Assembly (NCBI GenBank): GCA_947631315.1 | Contig: CANRLA010000029.1 | Coordinates: 1-15,011 of the forward strand | From: an uncultured Clostridia bacterium | GTDB lineage: Bacteria; Bacillota; Clostridia; TANB77; CAG-508 | DNA length: 15,011 bases | Direction: 5' to 3' | Shown: in pieces, positions 7,868-14,290 of the stretch | Layout: each line of letters begins with the position of its first letter | Numbering within the stretch: position 1 is the stretch's first letter | Position numbers and translations under genes: made by a program | Notes under the pieces: generated by a model | Seen by the model: only the letters and a program-made list of their open reading frames with translations | Databases searched by the model: none | Told to the model about the DNA's origin: nothing

Positions 7868-8744
7868 AAATAATTCCTCCCATATAAGTTACATACAACA
7901 TAGTACTTATAACTAGTATTTTGTCACTATAAATTATTTCTATTGGATCACCTGAGTTTTCCTTTTCTATATCTAAACTATATCTCATAATTATAAAAAT
8001 AACGAAAATAATACTAAACATCAATAAATATATAGATTTATTAACATTTGTAAGTGACATAATACACCATAATGAGTAAAATATAATTGAAGATGTTAAA
8101 AATACAAACATATACTTATCAATAAATTTTTCTGAGTAATATTTTAGTACTTTTCTAGTTGATTTATTATTTTGCTTTAGCTCACCATGTCTTTTTCCTA
8201 AAGCCATATATAACGAAATTGATAACACTGTTAAATATAACCAACCTGATATATTAACTGAGGTAATAACCCCTCCATAAAATACCCTTATTACATAAAA
8301 CATTGCTAAAAGTATTATATCTATAATTGCCACATTTTTTAGATATTTGCTATATAATATATTAAGTATAAAGTATGCAGATATTACAATTGAAGAATAT
8401 AAAAATTCATTAAACTTATATATTTTAAATTTTAATAATAAAATTTGAATTCCAATTACTAAAAAGCACAAAAATATCATAATTGTAATCGCTTTAAATT
8501 TTGATATCTCTGTAGAAGCTATTGGCCTATTTCTTTTAGTAGGATGCTTTCTATCATAATCAATATCAATTAAATCATTAAGTATATAAATACTTGATGC
8601 TAATATGCAAAAAGTTATAAAACCAATAACACTTTTTATATTCATTTCTAAATTTAATAAATTACCACTAAAAAATAATGGTAAGAAAATTAGAGCATTT
8701 TTTAGGTAATGTTTAATTCTAAATAATTTTAAATATTTTTTCAT
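7860..8744 (-). CDS. UbiA-family prenyltransferase, phosphoribosyl-polyprenyl-phosphate synthase type
   Basis: Polytopic membrane protein of 294 residues from the ATG at 8744. The first Asp-rich motif is N56-D57-xx-D60-xxx-D64 (NDLIDIDYDRKHPTKRNRP), typical of UbiA enzymes, which bind a Mg-pyrophosphate donor. LALGKRHGELK and the C-terminal RYSLDIEKENSGDPIEIIYSDK region, as well as the start MKKYLKLFRIKHYLKN, resemble the subgroup containing mycobacterial Rv3806c. That enzyme moves 5-phosphoribose from PRPP to polyprenyl phosphate. The frame extends to a GTG at 8753, but GGGGTG (8758-8753) is placed 8 nt before the ATG at 8744. The next gene, a GT-C transferase, overlaps its end, which supports a lipid-linked pentose pathway. 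No DprE1/DprE2-like epimerase genes are in the window. A quinone or heme prenyltransferase role is less likely. Confidence 0.8.
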   Translation of the reverse strand: MKKYLKLFRIKHYLKNALIFLPLFFSGNLLNLEMNIKSVIGFITFCILASSIYILNDLIDIDYDRKHPTKRNRPIASTEISKFKAITIMIFLCFLVIGIQILLLKFKIYKFNEFLYSSIVISAYFILNILYSKYLKNVAIIDIILLAMFYVIRVFYGGVITSVNISGWLYLTVLSISLYMALGKRHGELKQNNKSTRKVLKYYSEKFIDKYMFVFLTSSIIFYSLWCIMSLTNVNKSIYLLMFSIIFVIFIIMRYSLDIEKENSGDPIEIIYSDKILVISTMLYVTYMGGIIYA

Positions 8745-8774
8745 ACATATCACACCCCATATTTAAGTTAAGTA

Positions 8775-10112
8775 TTACTTGTCTTCCTTTAATCCTAACA
8801 CTGCCACACACTCCACATGGCTTGTGTAGCAAAAATTATCAACTGGAGTAATTGAATCAATATTATAGACTTCTTCTAATTTTTGTAAATCTCTCATCAA
8901 TGTAGCTGGATTACAACTAATATATACAAGCCTTTCTAATTTTAGATTGCATAAATTTTCAATTGTATTTGAATCTAATCCTTTTCTTGGAGGATCTACA
9001 AATACAACGTTAGGTTTTATATTATTTTTTAACAATTCATCAAAAGCTTTTTCAGTGTCACCTACAATAAACTCAACATTTTTTATATTATTTAACTTCA
9101 AATTTTCATTTGCATCTTTAATTGCTTCTTCCACTATCTCTATTCCATAAACTTTTTTTACGTATTTTGAAGCAAATATTCCAATTGTTCCAATTCCGCA
9201 ATATAAATCACATACTACATCATCATTTCTTAAATTAGCTTTTTCTATGGATAAATTATATAAAATTTCTGTTTGAACAGGGTTTATTTGATAAAATGAA
9301 TTTGGCGAGATTTTAAACTTATATTCACCTAACTTATCAGTAATAAATCCATCTCCATAAATTATAATATTTTCTTTTGATAGAACTACATTGGTATCTT
9401 TTTGATTTACATTAATTACTATCGTTTTTATTTCAGGGAATTTATTTATTAAATCGTTATATTCATACACTTTTTTACCATTTTGAACTAATACGCACAT
9501 TATTTCTCCAGTATTAAATCCCTCTCTAATCATAATGTTTCGAAGAAGTCCTTTTTTATTTTTCTCATCATAAATGGTATCTTTCCAATTATCAACGATA
9601 TATTTTGCTATTTGTTGGGAAATTTCAGTTTGAATCATACATTTAGAAATTGGTATTATTTCGTGGCTTCTCTGAGCAAAAATGCCAACCTTTTTATCTT
9701 GGCTTATTGGAAAAATAGCTTTATTTCTATAATGTATTGGATTCGTCATTCCAATTGTTTTGCAAACTTCAAACTTATTTGTTAGCATTTTATTGACTAG
9801 ATTCTGTACTTTATCCTGTTTTATTTTTAATGTTTCTTCATAATCAATATGCCTTAAATTGCATCCTCCACATCTTTTATATGTTGTACAATTTGGTTCT
9901 ATCCTTTTGTCAGATGGAGTTAATATTTCAATTATTTTAGCAAAAGCATAATTTTTTTGTACTTTAGTAATGTGTATTTTTACTTTTTCATTCTTTAATG
10001 CACCAATTACAAAAATGGTATAGCCATTTAATTTTGCTATACCTTCTCCATCTACGCCATAGTCACATATTTCTACATCTAATTCATCGTTTTTTTTAAC
10101 TGGAATATTCAT
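8775..10112 (-). CDS. rlmD: 23S rRNA (uracil-C5)-methyltransferase, RlmD/RlmCD family
   Basis: SAM-dependent enzyme methylating C5 of uridine in 23S rRNA (U1939; in Firmicutes the RlmCD form also modifies U747). Domains in order: an N-terminal TRAM RNA-binding domain (about 5-62); a 4Fe-4S site with C75, C81, C84 and C158; and the Rossmann methyltransferase domain with DLYCGIGTIG (302-311), FVDPPRKGL (371-379), catalytic C400 (SCNPAT) and the conserved Glu in HVECVAVL (E434). Length 445 is normal and all key residues are present. Its ATG overlaps the stop of the 60-residue gene as TAATG, so translation is probably coupled. The UbiA gene follows after about 30 bp. Cluster and catalytic residues are seen; RlmD versus RlmCD specificity is not decidable here. 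Confidence 0.93.
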   Translation of the reverse strand: MNIPVKKNDELDVEICDYGVDGEGIAKLNGYTIFVIGALKNEKVKIHITKVQKNYAFAKIIEILTPSDKRIEPNCTTYKRCGGCNLRHIDYEETLKIKQDKVQNLVNKMLTNKFEVCKTIGMTNPIHYRNKAIFPISQDKKVGIFAQRSHEIIPISKCMIQTEISQQIAKYIVDNWKDTIYDEKNKKGLLRNIMIREGFNTGEIMCVLVQNGKKVYEYNDLINKFPEIKTIVINVNQKDTNVVLSKENIIIYGDGFITDKLGEYKFKISPNSFYQINPVQTEILYNLSIEKANLRNDDVVCDLYCGIGTIGIFASKYVKKVYGIEIVEEAIKDANENLKLNNIKNVEFIVGDTEKAFDELLKNNIKPNVVFVDPPRKGLDSNTIENLCNLKLERLVYISCNPATLMRDLQKLEEVYNIDSITPVDNFCYTSHVECVAVLGLKEDK

Positions 10113-10294
10113 TAATCTTTCTTTTTATTTCCTTCTTGCTCTTTATTTTGTATATCATTTATTATTTTATTTTTTTCTTTTAATCTATTATCACTTATTT
10201 GGTCTAAAAATCCATTTAAATCAAATTGTTGTAATACGTCTTCTGTTTCGTCATCAATATCTATTCCTAAATCTTTTAAAAATTTTTGTTTCAT
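10112..10294 (-). CDS. Small acidic-to-basic hypothetical protein coupled to rlmD
   Basis: A 60-residue protein I do not recognise. The first half is acidic (DIDDETEDVLQQFDLNGFLDQ, residues 11-31) and the last half is charged and helical, ending GNKKKD. There is no signal peptide, membrane segment or cysteine. It has a convincing own promoter, an AGGAG ribosome site 8-9 nt before its ATG, and a TAATG overlap with rlmD. These make it a real gene rather than a chance frame. Its place suggests a job in expression of, or a complex with, the methyltransferase, but no function is shown. Confidence 0.65.
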   Translation of the reverse strand: MKQKFLKDLGIDIDDETEDVLQQFDLNGFLDQISDNRLKEKNKIINDIQNKEQEGNKKKD

Positions 10295-10316
10295 AATTCT
10301 ATCTCCTATACTATTT

Positions 10317-10345
10317 ATGATATAATATTTTTTTTATTTTTTCAA
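10317..10345 (-). promoter_or_regulatory. Sigma-A-type promoter of the 60-residue gene/rlmD operon
   Basis: On the minus strand TTGAAA (10345-10340), a 17-bp spacer and TATCAT (10322-10317) lie 22 bp before the ATG at 10294. This gives a short leader and lets the operon be read independently of the upstream RAPP transcript. Confidence 0.6.
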
Positions 10346-10403
10346 TATATATTAATAAATAAATGTATCTCAACAATGTTACTACCTTATATAATAATTT
10401 AAA

Positions 10404-10443
10404 CCAAAAGAAACCGGAAGGAGAATTACACCTCCCTCCGGTT
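10404..10443 (-). terminator. Rho-independent terminator of the RAPP-leader transcript
   Basis: On the minus strand AACCGGAGGGAG (10443-10432) pairs with CTCCTTCCGGTT (10423-10412) over 12 positions with one G-U wobble and an 8-nt loop, followed by TTTCTTTT. It is the most GC-rich hairpin in the intergenic region. On the plus strand the same stem has a C-A mismatch and the T-run lies 8 nt away, so the minus direction is favoured. Confidence 0.75.
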
Positions 10444-10499
10444 AGAATCTGTTTTTTAAGGTCTGTTTATTTGTTTATTTTTTGACAGTTTCAGTGTTT

Positions 10500-10525
10500 T
10501 ATAATAATACTTCCGTATTATTATA
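10500..10525 (-). repeat. 11-bp perfect hairpin with GGAA tetraloop downstream of the RAPP ORF
   Basis: Perfectly complementary 11-nt arms (10525-10515 and 10510-10500 on the minus strand) enclose GGAA, a GNRA-type loop. The stem begins 12 nt after the stop codon of the 18-codon ORF, which is where the front edge of a ribosome stalled at the final prolines would lie. No T-run follows, so it is not a terminator. Confidence 0.7.
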
Positions 10526-10536
10526 CTAAACTATCA

Positions 10537-10593
10537 TTAGGGCGGAGCCCGAACAACTGCATGTACATGAATATTACGCATCCGAATATCCAT
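10537..10593 (-). CDS. 18-residue leader peptide ending in Arg-Ala-Pro-Pro
   Basis: ATG at 10593, TAA at 10539-10537; the product is MDIRMRNIHVHAVVRAPP. AAGGAG (10607-10602) is 8 nt upstream and a near-consensus promoter precedes that. The last four residues are RAPP, the arrest motif known from the ApdA and ApdP regulatory nascent chains, which stall the ribosome at the Pro-Pro step. The stop is followed in frame by TGA and TAG. Codons are unlike the neighbours: CGG twice, CGT, CCG and CCC in a genome that otherwise prefers A/T-ending codons such as AGA. This suggests either selection for slow decoding or acquired DNA. The next gene downstream is the 60-residue gene, but a terminator lies between. 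It may instead be a stand-alone small-peptide or regulatory RNA transcript. The ORF and signals are seen; stalling is inferred. Confidence 0.6.
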   Translation of the reverse strand: MDIRMRNIHVHAVVRAPP

Positions 10594-10624
10594 ATTAAAT
10601 TCTCCTTTCAAACAAGATAATTAT

Positions 10625-10653
10625 ATGTTAACATAAAAAGTTTTATTTGTCAA
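10625..10653 (-). promoter_or_regulatory. Sigma-A-type promoter of the RAPP-leader transcript
   Basis: On the minus strand a perfect TTGACA (10653-10648), a 17-bp spacer and TAACAT (10630-10625) predict a transcript start near 10618. The predicted RNA to the terminator is about 215 nt. It begins 32 bp after the 289-residue gene ends. Confidence 0.7.
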
Positions 10654-10684
10654 TACTTTTTTTATTTTTTTCATACCTTTGCTT

Positions 10685-11554
10685 TTATAATTCAAAATCA
10701 TTATCTAAATAGCTATCTAATTGTTCTAATTGTCTCAATTTGATGTTATACTCTTGCTCAGAAATTTTTCCTCTTCTTAGAGAACTATTTAAAATATAAT
10801 CATATATATTGTTAACATTTTTCCTGTTAGTTCTAAAACATTCTTGTGAAACTTGACTTATCCTAAAATTAGGATGAGAAGTTTTTATAATCTTCTCCAT
10901 TGCTATAAAGTCTAAGTTATTTTCTAATATATCCCATATGTTTTCATTACCTGTTAATTGACTACATCTTTTTCTTAATAATTTTCTTGCATAATCGTTA
11001 TCACTTTTTAAATTTATAAAATCATCCTCATTTATTCCAAGTATAGTACAAATTTTCTTTAAATTTATTATTTCTTCATCATAAAATGTTCTTTGTCGAG
11101 TATATTGAAATGCTTGCGACGAATTTCCGCACATTTCCCAATATACTTTTGAAGCATATAATTCTGCAACTGCTTCACCTATATATCTTCCATGAATACC
11201 CCTTAGAACTCTTACTGTTTGATTATTTAGGTTTTCCCAAGCCATTTGTTCAGTATAATTCTTTTCATAGTCCCAACAAGCATATTTTTTTCCATCACTT
11301 GCATCTATCCATTGATCTGACAAATGTCTTAATTCGTGAAAAAATGTAATTATAGAAGCATTTTCTCTTAATTTTACTGTATTAGTCTCAACATTTGCAT
11401 TTCCTTGTGCTAATGTTTCATTCCCACGTAATATACATATTCTTAAATTATTTCTAAAATCAGATGAAACTTTTCCTTTATGTTGTTCCACATAATTAAT
11501 ATAATAATTAATTGCATCTTTAATACTCAATTTCGAATCACAGAAAAAACTCAT
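10685..11554 (-). CDS. HExxH metallopeptidase-like protein of unknown family (289 residues)
   Basis: I do not recognise the family. It has a zinc-peptidase signature H73-E74-L75-R76-H77 (FFHELRHLSD) and a downstream acidic motif E127/E131 (GEAVAELYASKVYW) suitable as the third zinc ligand, as in gluzincins. There is no signal peptide or membrane segment, so action in the cytoplasm is the default reading. The second half is helical and charged (KLLRKRCSQL, QEYNIKLRQLEQLD). GGAGG 7 nt before the ATG and a perfect-consensus promoter predict strong expression. The 436-residue gene nearby has the same layout (beta strand, HELxHL, then an E-rich helix), so the two look like distant paralogues. Substrate unknown; a toxin or phage-defence role is possible but not shown. 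Confidence 0.7.
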   Translation of the reverse strand: MSFFCDSKLSIKDAINYYINYVEQHKGKVSSDFRNNLRICILRGNETLAQGNANVETNTVKLRENASIITFFHELRHLSDQWIDASDGKKYACWDYEKNYTEQMAWENLNNQTVRVLRGIHGRYIGEAVAELYASKVYWEMCGNSSQAFQYTRQRTFYDEEIINLKKICTILGINEDDFINLKSDNDYARKLLRKRCSQLTGNENIWDILENNLDFIAMEKIIKTSHPNFRISQVSQECFRTNRKNVNNIYDYILNSSLRRGKISEQEYNIKLRQLEQLDSYLDNDFEL

Positions 11555-11573
11555 AATTTACCTCCACTTTAAT

Positions 11574-11602
11574 ATTATACCATGTTTACATAATTATGTC
11601 AA
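11574..11602 (-). promoter_or_regulatory. Perfect-consensus sigma-A promoter of the 289-residue gene
   Basis: On the minus strand TTGACA (11602-11597), exactly 17 bp, then TATAAT (11579-11574), 19 bp before the ATG at 11554. Both hexamers match consensus at every base. I see no clear operator palindrome over it. Confidence 0.85.
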
Positions 11603-11643
11603 ATAACTTTTTAACTACAATTTTTTTATTGGAACAATAAAAT

Positions 11644-11672
11644 TTGAAAAAAAATTACAAAAGTGATATTAT
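11644..11672 (+). promoter_or_regulatory. Sigma-A-type promoter of the ASCH gene
   Basis: TTGAAA (11644-11649), 17-bp spacer, TATTAT (11667-11672), 53 bp before the ATG at 11726. It diverges from the promoter of the 289-residue gene; the two -35 elements are about 41 bp apart. Confidence 0.65.
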
Positions 11673-11725
11673 GTTGCTATAAATTAATAATTGATAATCG
11701 TATGTAAAAAATAAGGAGAATTTTT

Positions 11726-12064
11726 ATGATACATGATATGAAATTGAATGAAAAACCTTTTAATAATATAAATAACGGTATTAAAAAAATTGAACTTAGA
11801 TTATATGATGAAAAAAGGGCTAAAATAAATCTAAATGATTTTATAGTATTTCACAAGACTACTGATTTATCTCAGACTCTCAAAGTTAAAGTTACAGGAC
11901 TATTAAGATACAATTGCTTTGAAGATTTATTTAAATATGTAGATTATAATATATGTGGACCTGCAAATAGTTTGTCAGAAACACTGGATAATATTCATAA
12001 AATTTATTCATATGAAGAAGAAAAAAAATATGGAATTTTAGCTATTCTCATAGAAAAAGTATAA
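11726..12064 (+). CDS. ASCH-domain protein (PUA-like fold)
   Basis: A 112-residue protein whose N-terminal half carries the ASCH signature G-x-K-x-x-E-x-R (GIKKIELRLYDEKR, about residues 18-31), followed by LNDFIVFHKTTD and LKVKVTGLLRY. These correspond to the strands of the PUA-like barrel. ASCH proteins bind RNA or modified nucleosides, and some hydrolyse N4-acetylcytidine; the substrate here is not apparent. It occupies essentially one domain with no fusion. AAGGAG precedes the ATG by 8-9 nt. It has its own promoter and terminator, so it is a single-gene unit between two oppositely oriented metallopeptidase-like genes. Confidence 0.7.
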   Translation: MIHDMKLNEKPFNNINNGIKKIELRLYDEKRAKINLNDFIVFHKTTDLSQTLKVKVTGLLRYNCFEDLFKYVDYNICGPANSLSETLDNIHKIYSYEEEKKYGILAILIEKV

Positions 12065-12072
12065 TTTTAAAG

Positions 12073-12102
12073 AAAAAATCAACCATTTTATGATTGATTT
12101 TT
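12073..12102 (+). terminator. Rho-independent terminator of the ASCH gene
   Basis: AAAAATCAA (12074-12082) pairs with TTGATTTTT (12094-12102), with an inner CAT/ATG pairing after a 1x1 mismatch. The 3' arm itself supplies the T-run. It begins 9 bp after the stop. Confidence 0.75.
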
Positions 12103-12107
12103 GTATC

Positions 12108-12224
12108 TCTCTGTTCTATAAAGTTCGAACAAATATGTCGTTGGTCGGAGTGTTCTTATAGGAATTTTTCGCAAATGCTGAAAAATCTACAATTACGCGG
12201 TACATCCACAATCATATTTACATT
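12108..12224. other. GC-richer non-coding patch, possible dispersed repeat
   Basis: Between the ASCH terminator and the end of the 436-residue gene lies sequence with many CG dinucleotides (GTTCGAACAAATATGTCG, GGTCGGAG, TTACGCGGTACATCC), unlike the surrounding AT-rich DNA. It contains an 8-bp palindrome GTTCGAAC and a 7-bp inverted repeat (ATTTTTC/GAAAAAT). It holds no convincing gene. It may be a dispersed intergenic repeat, a mobile-element remnant or a structured RNA; a self-search of the genome would separate these. Confidence 0.35.
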
Positions 12225-12237
12225 GAATAATTAATAA

Positions 12238-12262
12238 TTAAAGGCTAGAGCTTTTAATTTAT
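12238..12262 (-). terminator. Weak terminator-like hairpin at the end of the 436-residue gene
   Basis: AATTAAAGGC and GCTTTTAATT form a 10-bp stem (one G-T wobble on the plus strand, an A-C mismatch on the minus) around TAGA, overlapping the stop codon at 12259. On the minus strand the following TTTAATTATTAATTATT is only a broken T-tract. Confidence 0.4.
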
Positions 12263-13569
12263 TTATCAATACCTCGTTGCTTGTCTTTTATTTGTGTTCT
12301 TTTTATGTCTCCTATAACTGCATTTGTTTCTTCAATTCCTGTTCCAGCATTGATAGTATCGGTTGCAATTTGTGCTGGAGTTATAGGTTTGTCTGATAGA
12401 GTATTTATATCAAGATTTTGTTCATATTCTCTTTCAATTTCATTAGTTCCTAAATATGTTTCTCCATCTGTAAATACTTGAATTAATCTTCCATTTACAG
12501 AAATATTCATATTAGTACTATTTGAATCATATTGAAAATTCATGTCAATATTTTCTAAATCTTTAGGAGATAAATGTCCAATATTATCTCTAATAGCATT
12601 TAAAGCAATAAAAAAATCTTTCTTTTTTCTTAATGTTTCATCATCTTGTGGTTTGCCAATTACATCTGGTCTTATAAATTGTGCTACAAATTTTTCATCT
12701 AATCTCATCAAGAATTTTTCTATACCACTAGGAATACCTGCAATTGTACATTCTTTTAATTTTGTATCTTTTCTCACAGGTAAGCAGTCTCTTATTGGTT
12801 TACTCTCTTTTAGATACTCATATACAGATAAATTACCTGAATTTAATTTTTCATTTTCATTTGTCATAAATATTCTTAATGCATTAGCATAGTTTTTATA
12901 TATATTTCCTTTTATGTCTACTGCATTTTCCATAGGAGTATATTCTCCATCATCTAAAAATTTATATCTCTCATTAAAAATTTCTTGAAATTGTATTGCA
13001 TTATTAAAATATCCATCAACAATTTCTTGACCAAATATTTTATGATACATTTCTCCTAATTTTGCAGCCTTAATATAACCTACTCCATCGTGTTCTACAT
13101 ATTCTTCTATTCCATTTTCATTAGATATATGATATTTTCCTCTTAAGTCTTCTATACCTTCATGTAATAGTAATCTAGTAGTTAAATATTCTGTCATTAT
13201 TTCGTTTATATCTACAGAACCAATTTTAAATCCTTGAACAATACCAAATTCAGGATTTTCTCGAGGAAGATGCATCGAAATCAAATGCATGAGTTCATGA
13301 TAAACTATTGCTTTTCTTTTATTTCCATGCAAATCATCATTTATAGTCAATGTTCCATTTTGAGAATATGATGCATCAGCTTTATCTCCCTTATGCTCAT
13401 ATTGCATTCTTTTTAGTGTACTAATTCGTTTTAAGAACTCATCTTTATTAACAAAAGTTGAAAATTGTTGCTGAAACGAATTGCAAAAGTCTATTAAAAT
13501 ACTTTTATCTTCTTCAGAAAATTCTCCACTTTCAAGAATATCTTTTAAATCTTCTTCTGTTGTTTCCAT
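12259..13569 (-). CDS. HExxH metallopeptidase-like protein of unknown family (436 residues)
   Basis: I do not recognise the family. The zinc-site signature is H91-E92-L93-M94-H95 (VVYHELMHLISMH in part), preceded by a short strand (GTLTINDDL) and followed by E123/E127 (INEIMTEYLTTRLLLHEG), likely the third ligand. Residues from about 165 to 330 are mostly helical; the last 100 residues (NISVNGRLIQVFTDGETYLG) look like a beta segment and a flexible tail ending in charged residues. There is no signal peptide or membrane segment. AAGGAG about 9 nt before the ATG supports the start. It lies 50 bp downstream of the 150-residue gene and is probably its operon partner. The layout around HELxHL resembles that of the 289-residue protein. 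The substrate is unknown. Confidence 0.7.
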   Translation of the reverse strand: METTEEDLKDILESGEFSEEDKSILIDFCNSFQQQFSTFVNKDEFLKRISTLKRMQYEHKGDKADASYSQNGTLTINDDLHGNKRKAIVYHELMHLISMHLPRENPEFGIVQGFKIGSVDINEIMTEYLTTRLLLHEGIEDLRGKYHISNENGIEEYVEHDGVGYIKAAKLGEMYHKIFGQEIVDGYFNNAIQFQEIFNERYKFLDDGEYTPMENAVDIKGNIYKNYANALRIFMTNENEKLNSGNLSVYEYLKESKPIRDCLPVRKDTKLKECTIAGIPSGIEKFLMRLDEKFVAQFIRPDVIGKPQDDETLRKKKDFFIALNAIRDNIGHLSPKDLENIDMNFQYDSNSTNMNISVNGRLIQVFTDGETYLGTNEIEREYEQNLDINTLSDKPITPAQIATDTINAGTGIEETNAVIGDIKRTQIKDKQRGIDK

Positions 13570-13619
13570 AAATATTTTCTCCTTATTATTGAACTTTAAA
13601 TAAACAAATGTCTTCTTTA

Positions 13620-14072
13620 CTATTTTTTTAAAAATCTTTTTATTCTATTTATTAATTTTTTAATAAAGTTTTCTTCTTTATATTCAACAAGAGCTGTAAC
13701 ATCTTTTGCAATTTTTTCTTGTTCTAGTTCTTTAACTCTATTTTTAAATATATTATCAGGATTGTATTTTTCTCGTAATTCTTCTTGACGTTTTTTGTCA
13801 TTATTTGAATAAGCTTGTAATAATTCTTTCTTTTCTTCTTCATTATTACACCAGTAATACAAATCAAGCATTGCTAAAATTGCATAAGTTTTTCTTTCTA
13901 AATTTTGTTCATTTAAAGGAATATTTTTATCTATATTAGGGTTATAATCTTTTGATTTTTCATTTTTAAACAATTCTCTTAATTTTTTAGGTACTTTTTC
14001 AACATATTCAAATTCCATAAACGATAATATTTTATCTACTTCTGAATAAGCCCTTAATAGGCTATTTTCCAT
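13620..14072 (-). CDS. Hypothetical charged helical protein (150 residues)
   Basis: Not recognised. It is predominantly helical and highly charged, with a coiled-coil-like stretch from about 75 to 135 (NNEEEKKELLQAYSNNDKKRQ and following) and a strongly basic C-terminus (KKLINRIKRFLKK) that could contact membrane or nucleic acid. A hydrophobic helix near residues 64-75 (YAILAMLDLYYW) looks buried rather than membrane-spanning. AAAGGATGG before the ATG at 14072 and an upstream promoter support it. It is first in a probable two-gene operon with the 436-residue metallopeptidase-like gene, so it may be its inhibitor, adaptor or substrate; this is inference from position only. Confidence 0.6.
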   Translation of the reverse strand: MENSLLRAYSEVDKILSFMEFEYVEKVPKKLRELFKNEKSKDYNPNIDKNIPLNEQNLERKTYAILAMLDLYYWCNNEEEKKELLQAYSNNDKKRQEELREKYNPDNIFKNRVKELEQEKIAKDVTALVEYKEENFIKKLINRIKRFLKK

Positions 14073-14108
14073 ATTTTACGCCATCCTTTCTTTTGTATAA
14101 TTAACTGC

Positions 14109-14137
14109 ATTCTACATTAAAATAAAAAAAATTGCAA
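14109..14137 (-). promoter_or_regulatory. Candidate promoter of the 150/436-residue operon
   Basis: On the minus strand TTGCAA (14137-14132), a 17-bp spacer and TAGAAT (14114-14109), 36 bp before the ATG at 14072. Confidence 0.5.
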
Positions 14138-14290
14138 TAAAATTTAAATGAAGTGTTGACAGATTTAATTGTTAAGGGTTTTAAAATTCCCTATATGTAA
14201 TACGGGAGTAATTTTATACAAATATAATTATCTAATTCAGATATATCAACAAATACAAAAAATATAAGTATAAATTATCAGTATATAACC

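Noticed and set aside
10623..10675. A 17-codon frame (MKKIKKVLTNKTFYVNI) between the 289-residue gene and the RAPP ORF.
   Set aside because: It overlaps the strong promoter, its AAAGGT touches the ATG with no spacing, and the A-rich sequence explains the Lys-rich product by chance.
12122..12137. CGAACAAATATGTCG resembles a LexA/SOS box.
   Set aside because: The second half lacks GTTCG, and no promoter or SOS-type gene lies next to it.
12104..12235. A plus-strand open frame without ATG near its beginning through the GC-richer patch.
   Set aside because: There is no start codon with a ribosome site and no recognisable protein; openness over about 40 codons is not significant.
12281..12892. 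Two plus-strand open frames opposite the 436-residue gene.
   Set aside because: Neither has a ribosome site or a recognisable domain; both mirror the coding strand.
14165..14215. GTTTTAAAATTCCCTATATG and flanking bases look slightly like a CRISPR repeat.
   Set aside because: Only one copy is present, with no regularly spaced second copy and no cas gene in the window.
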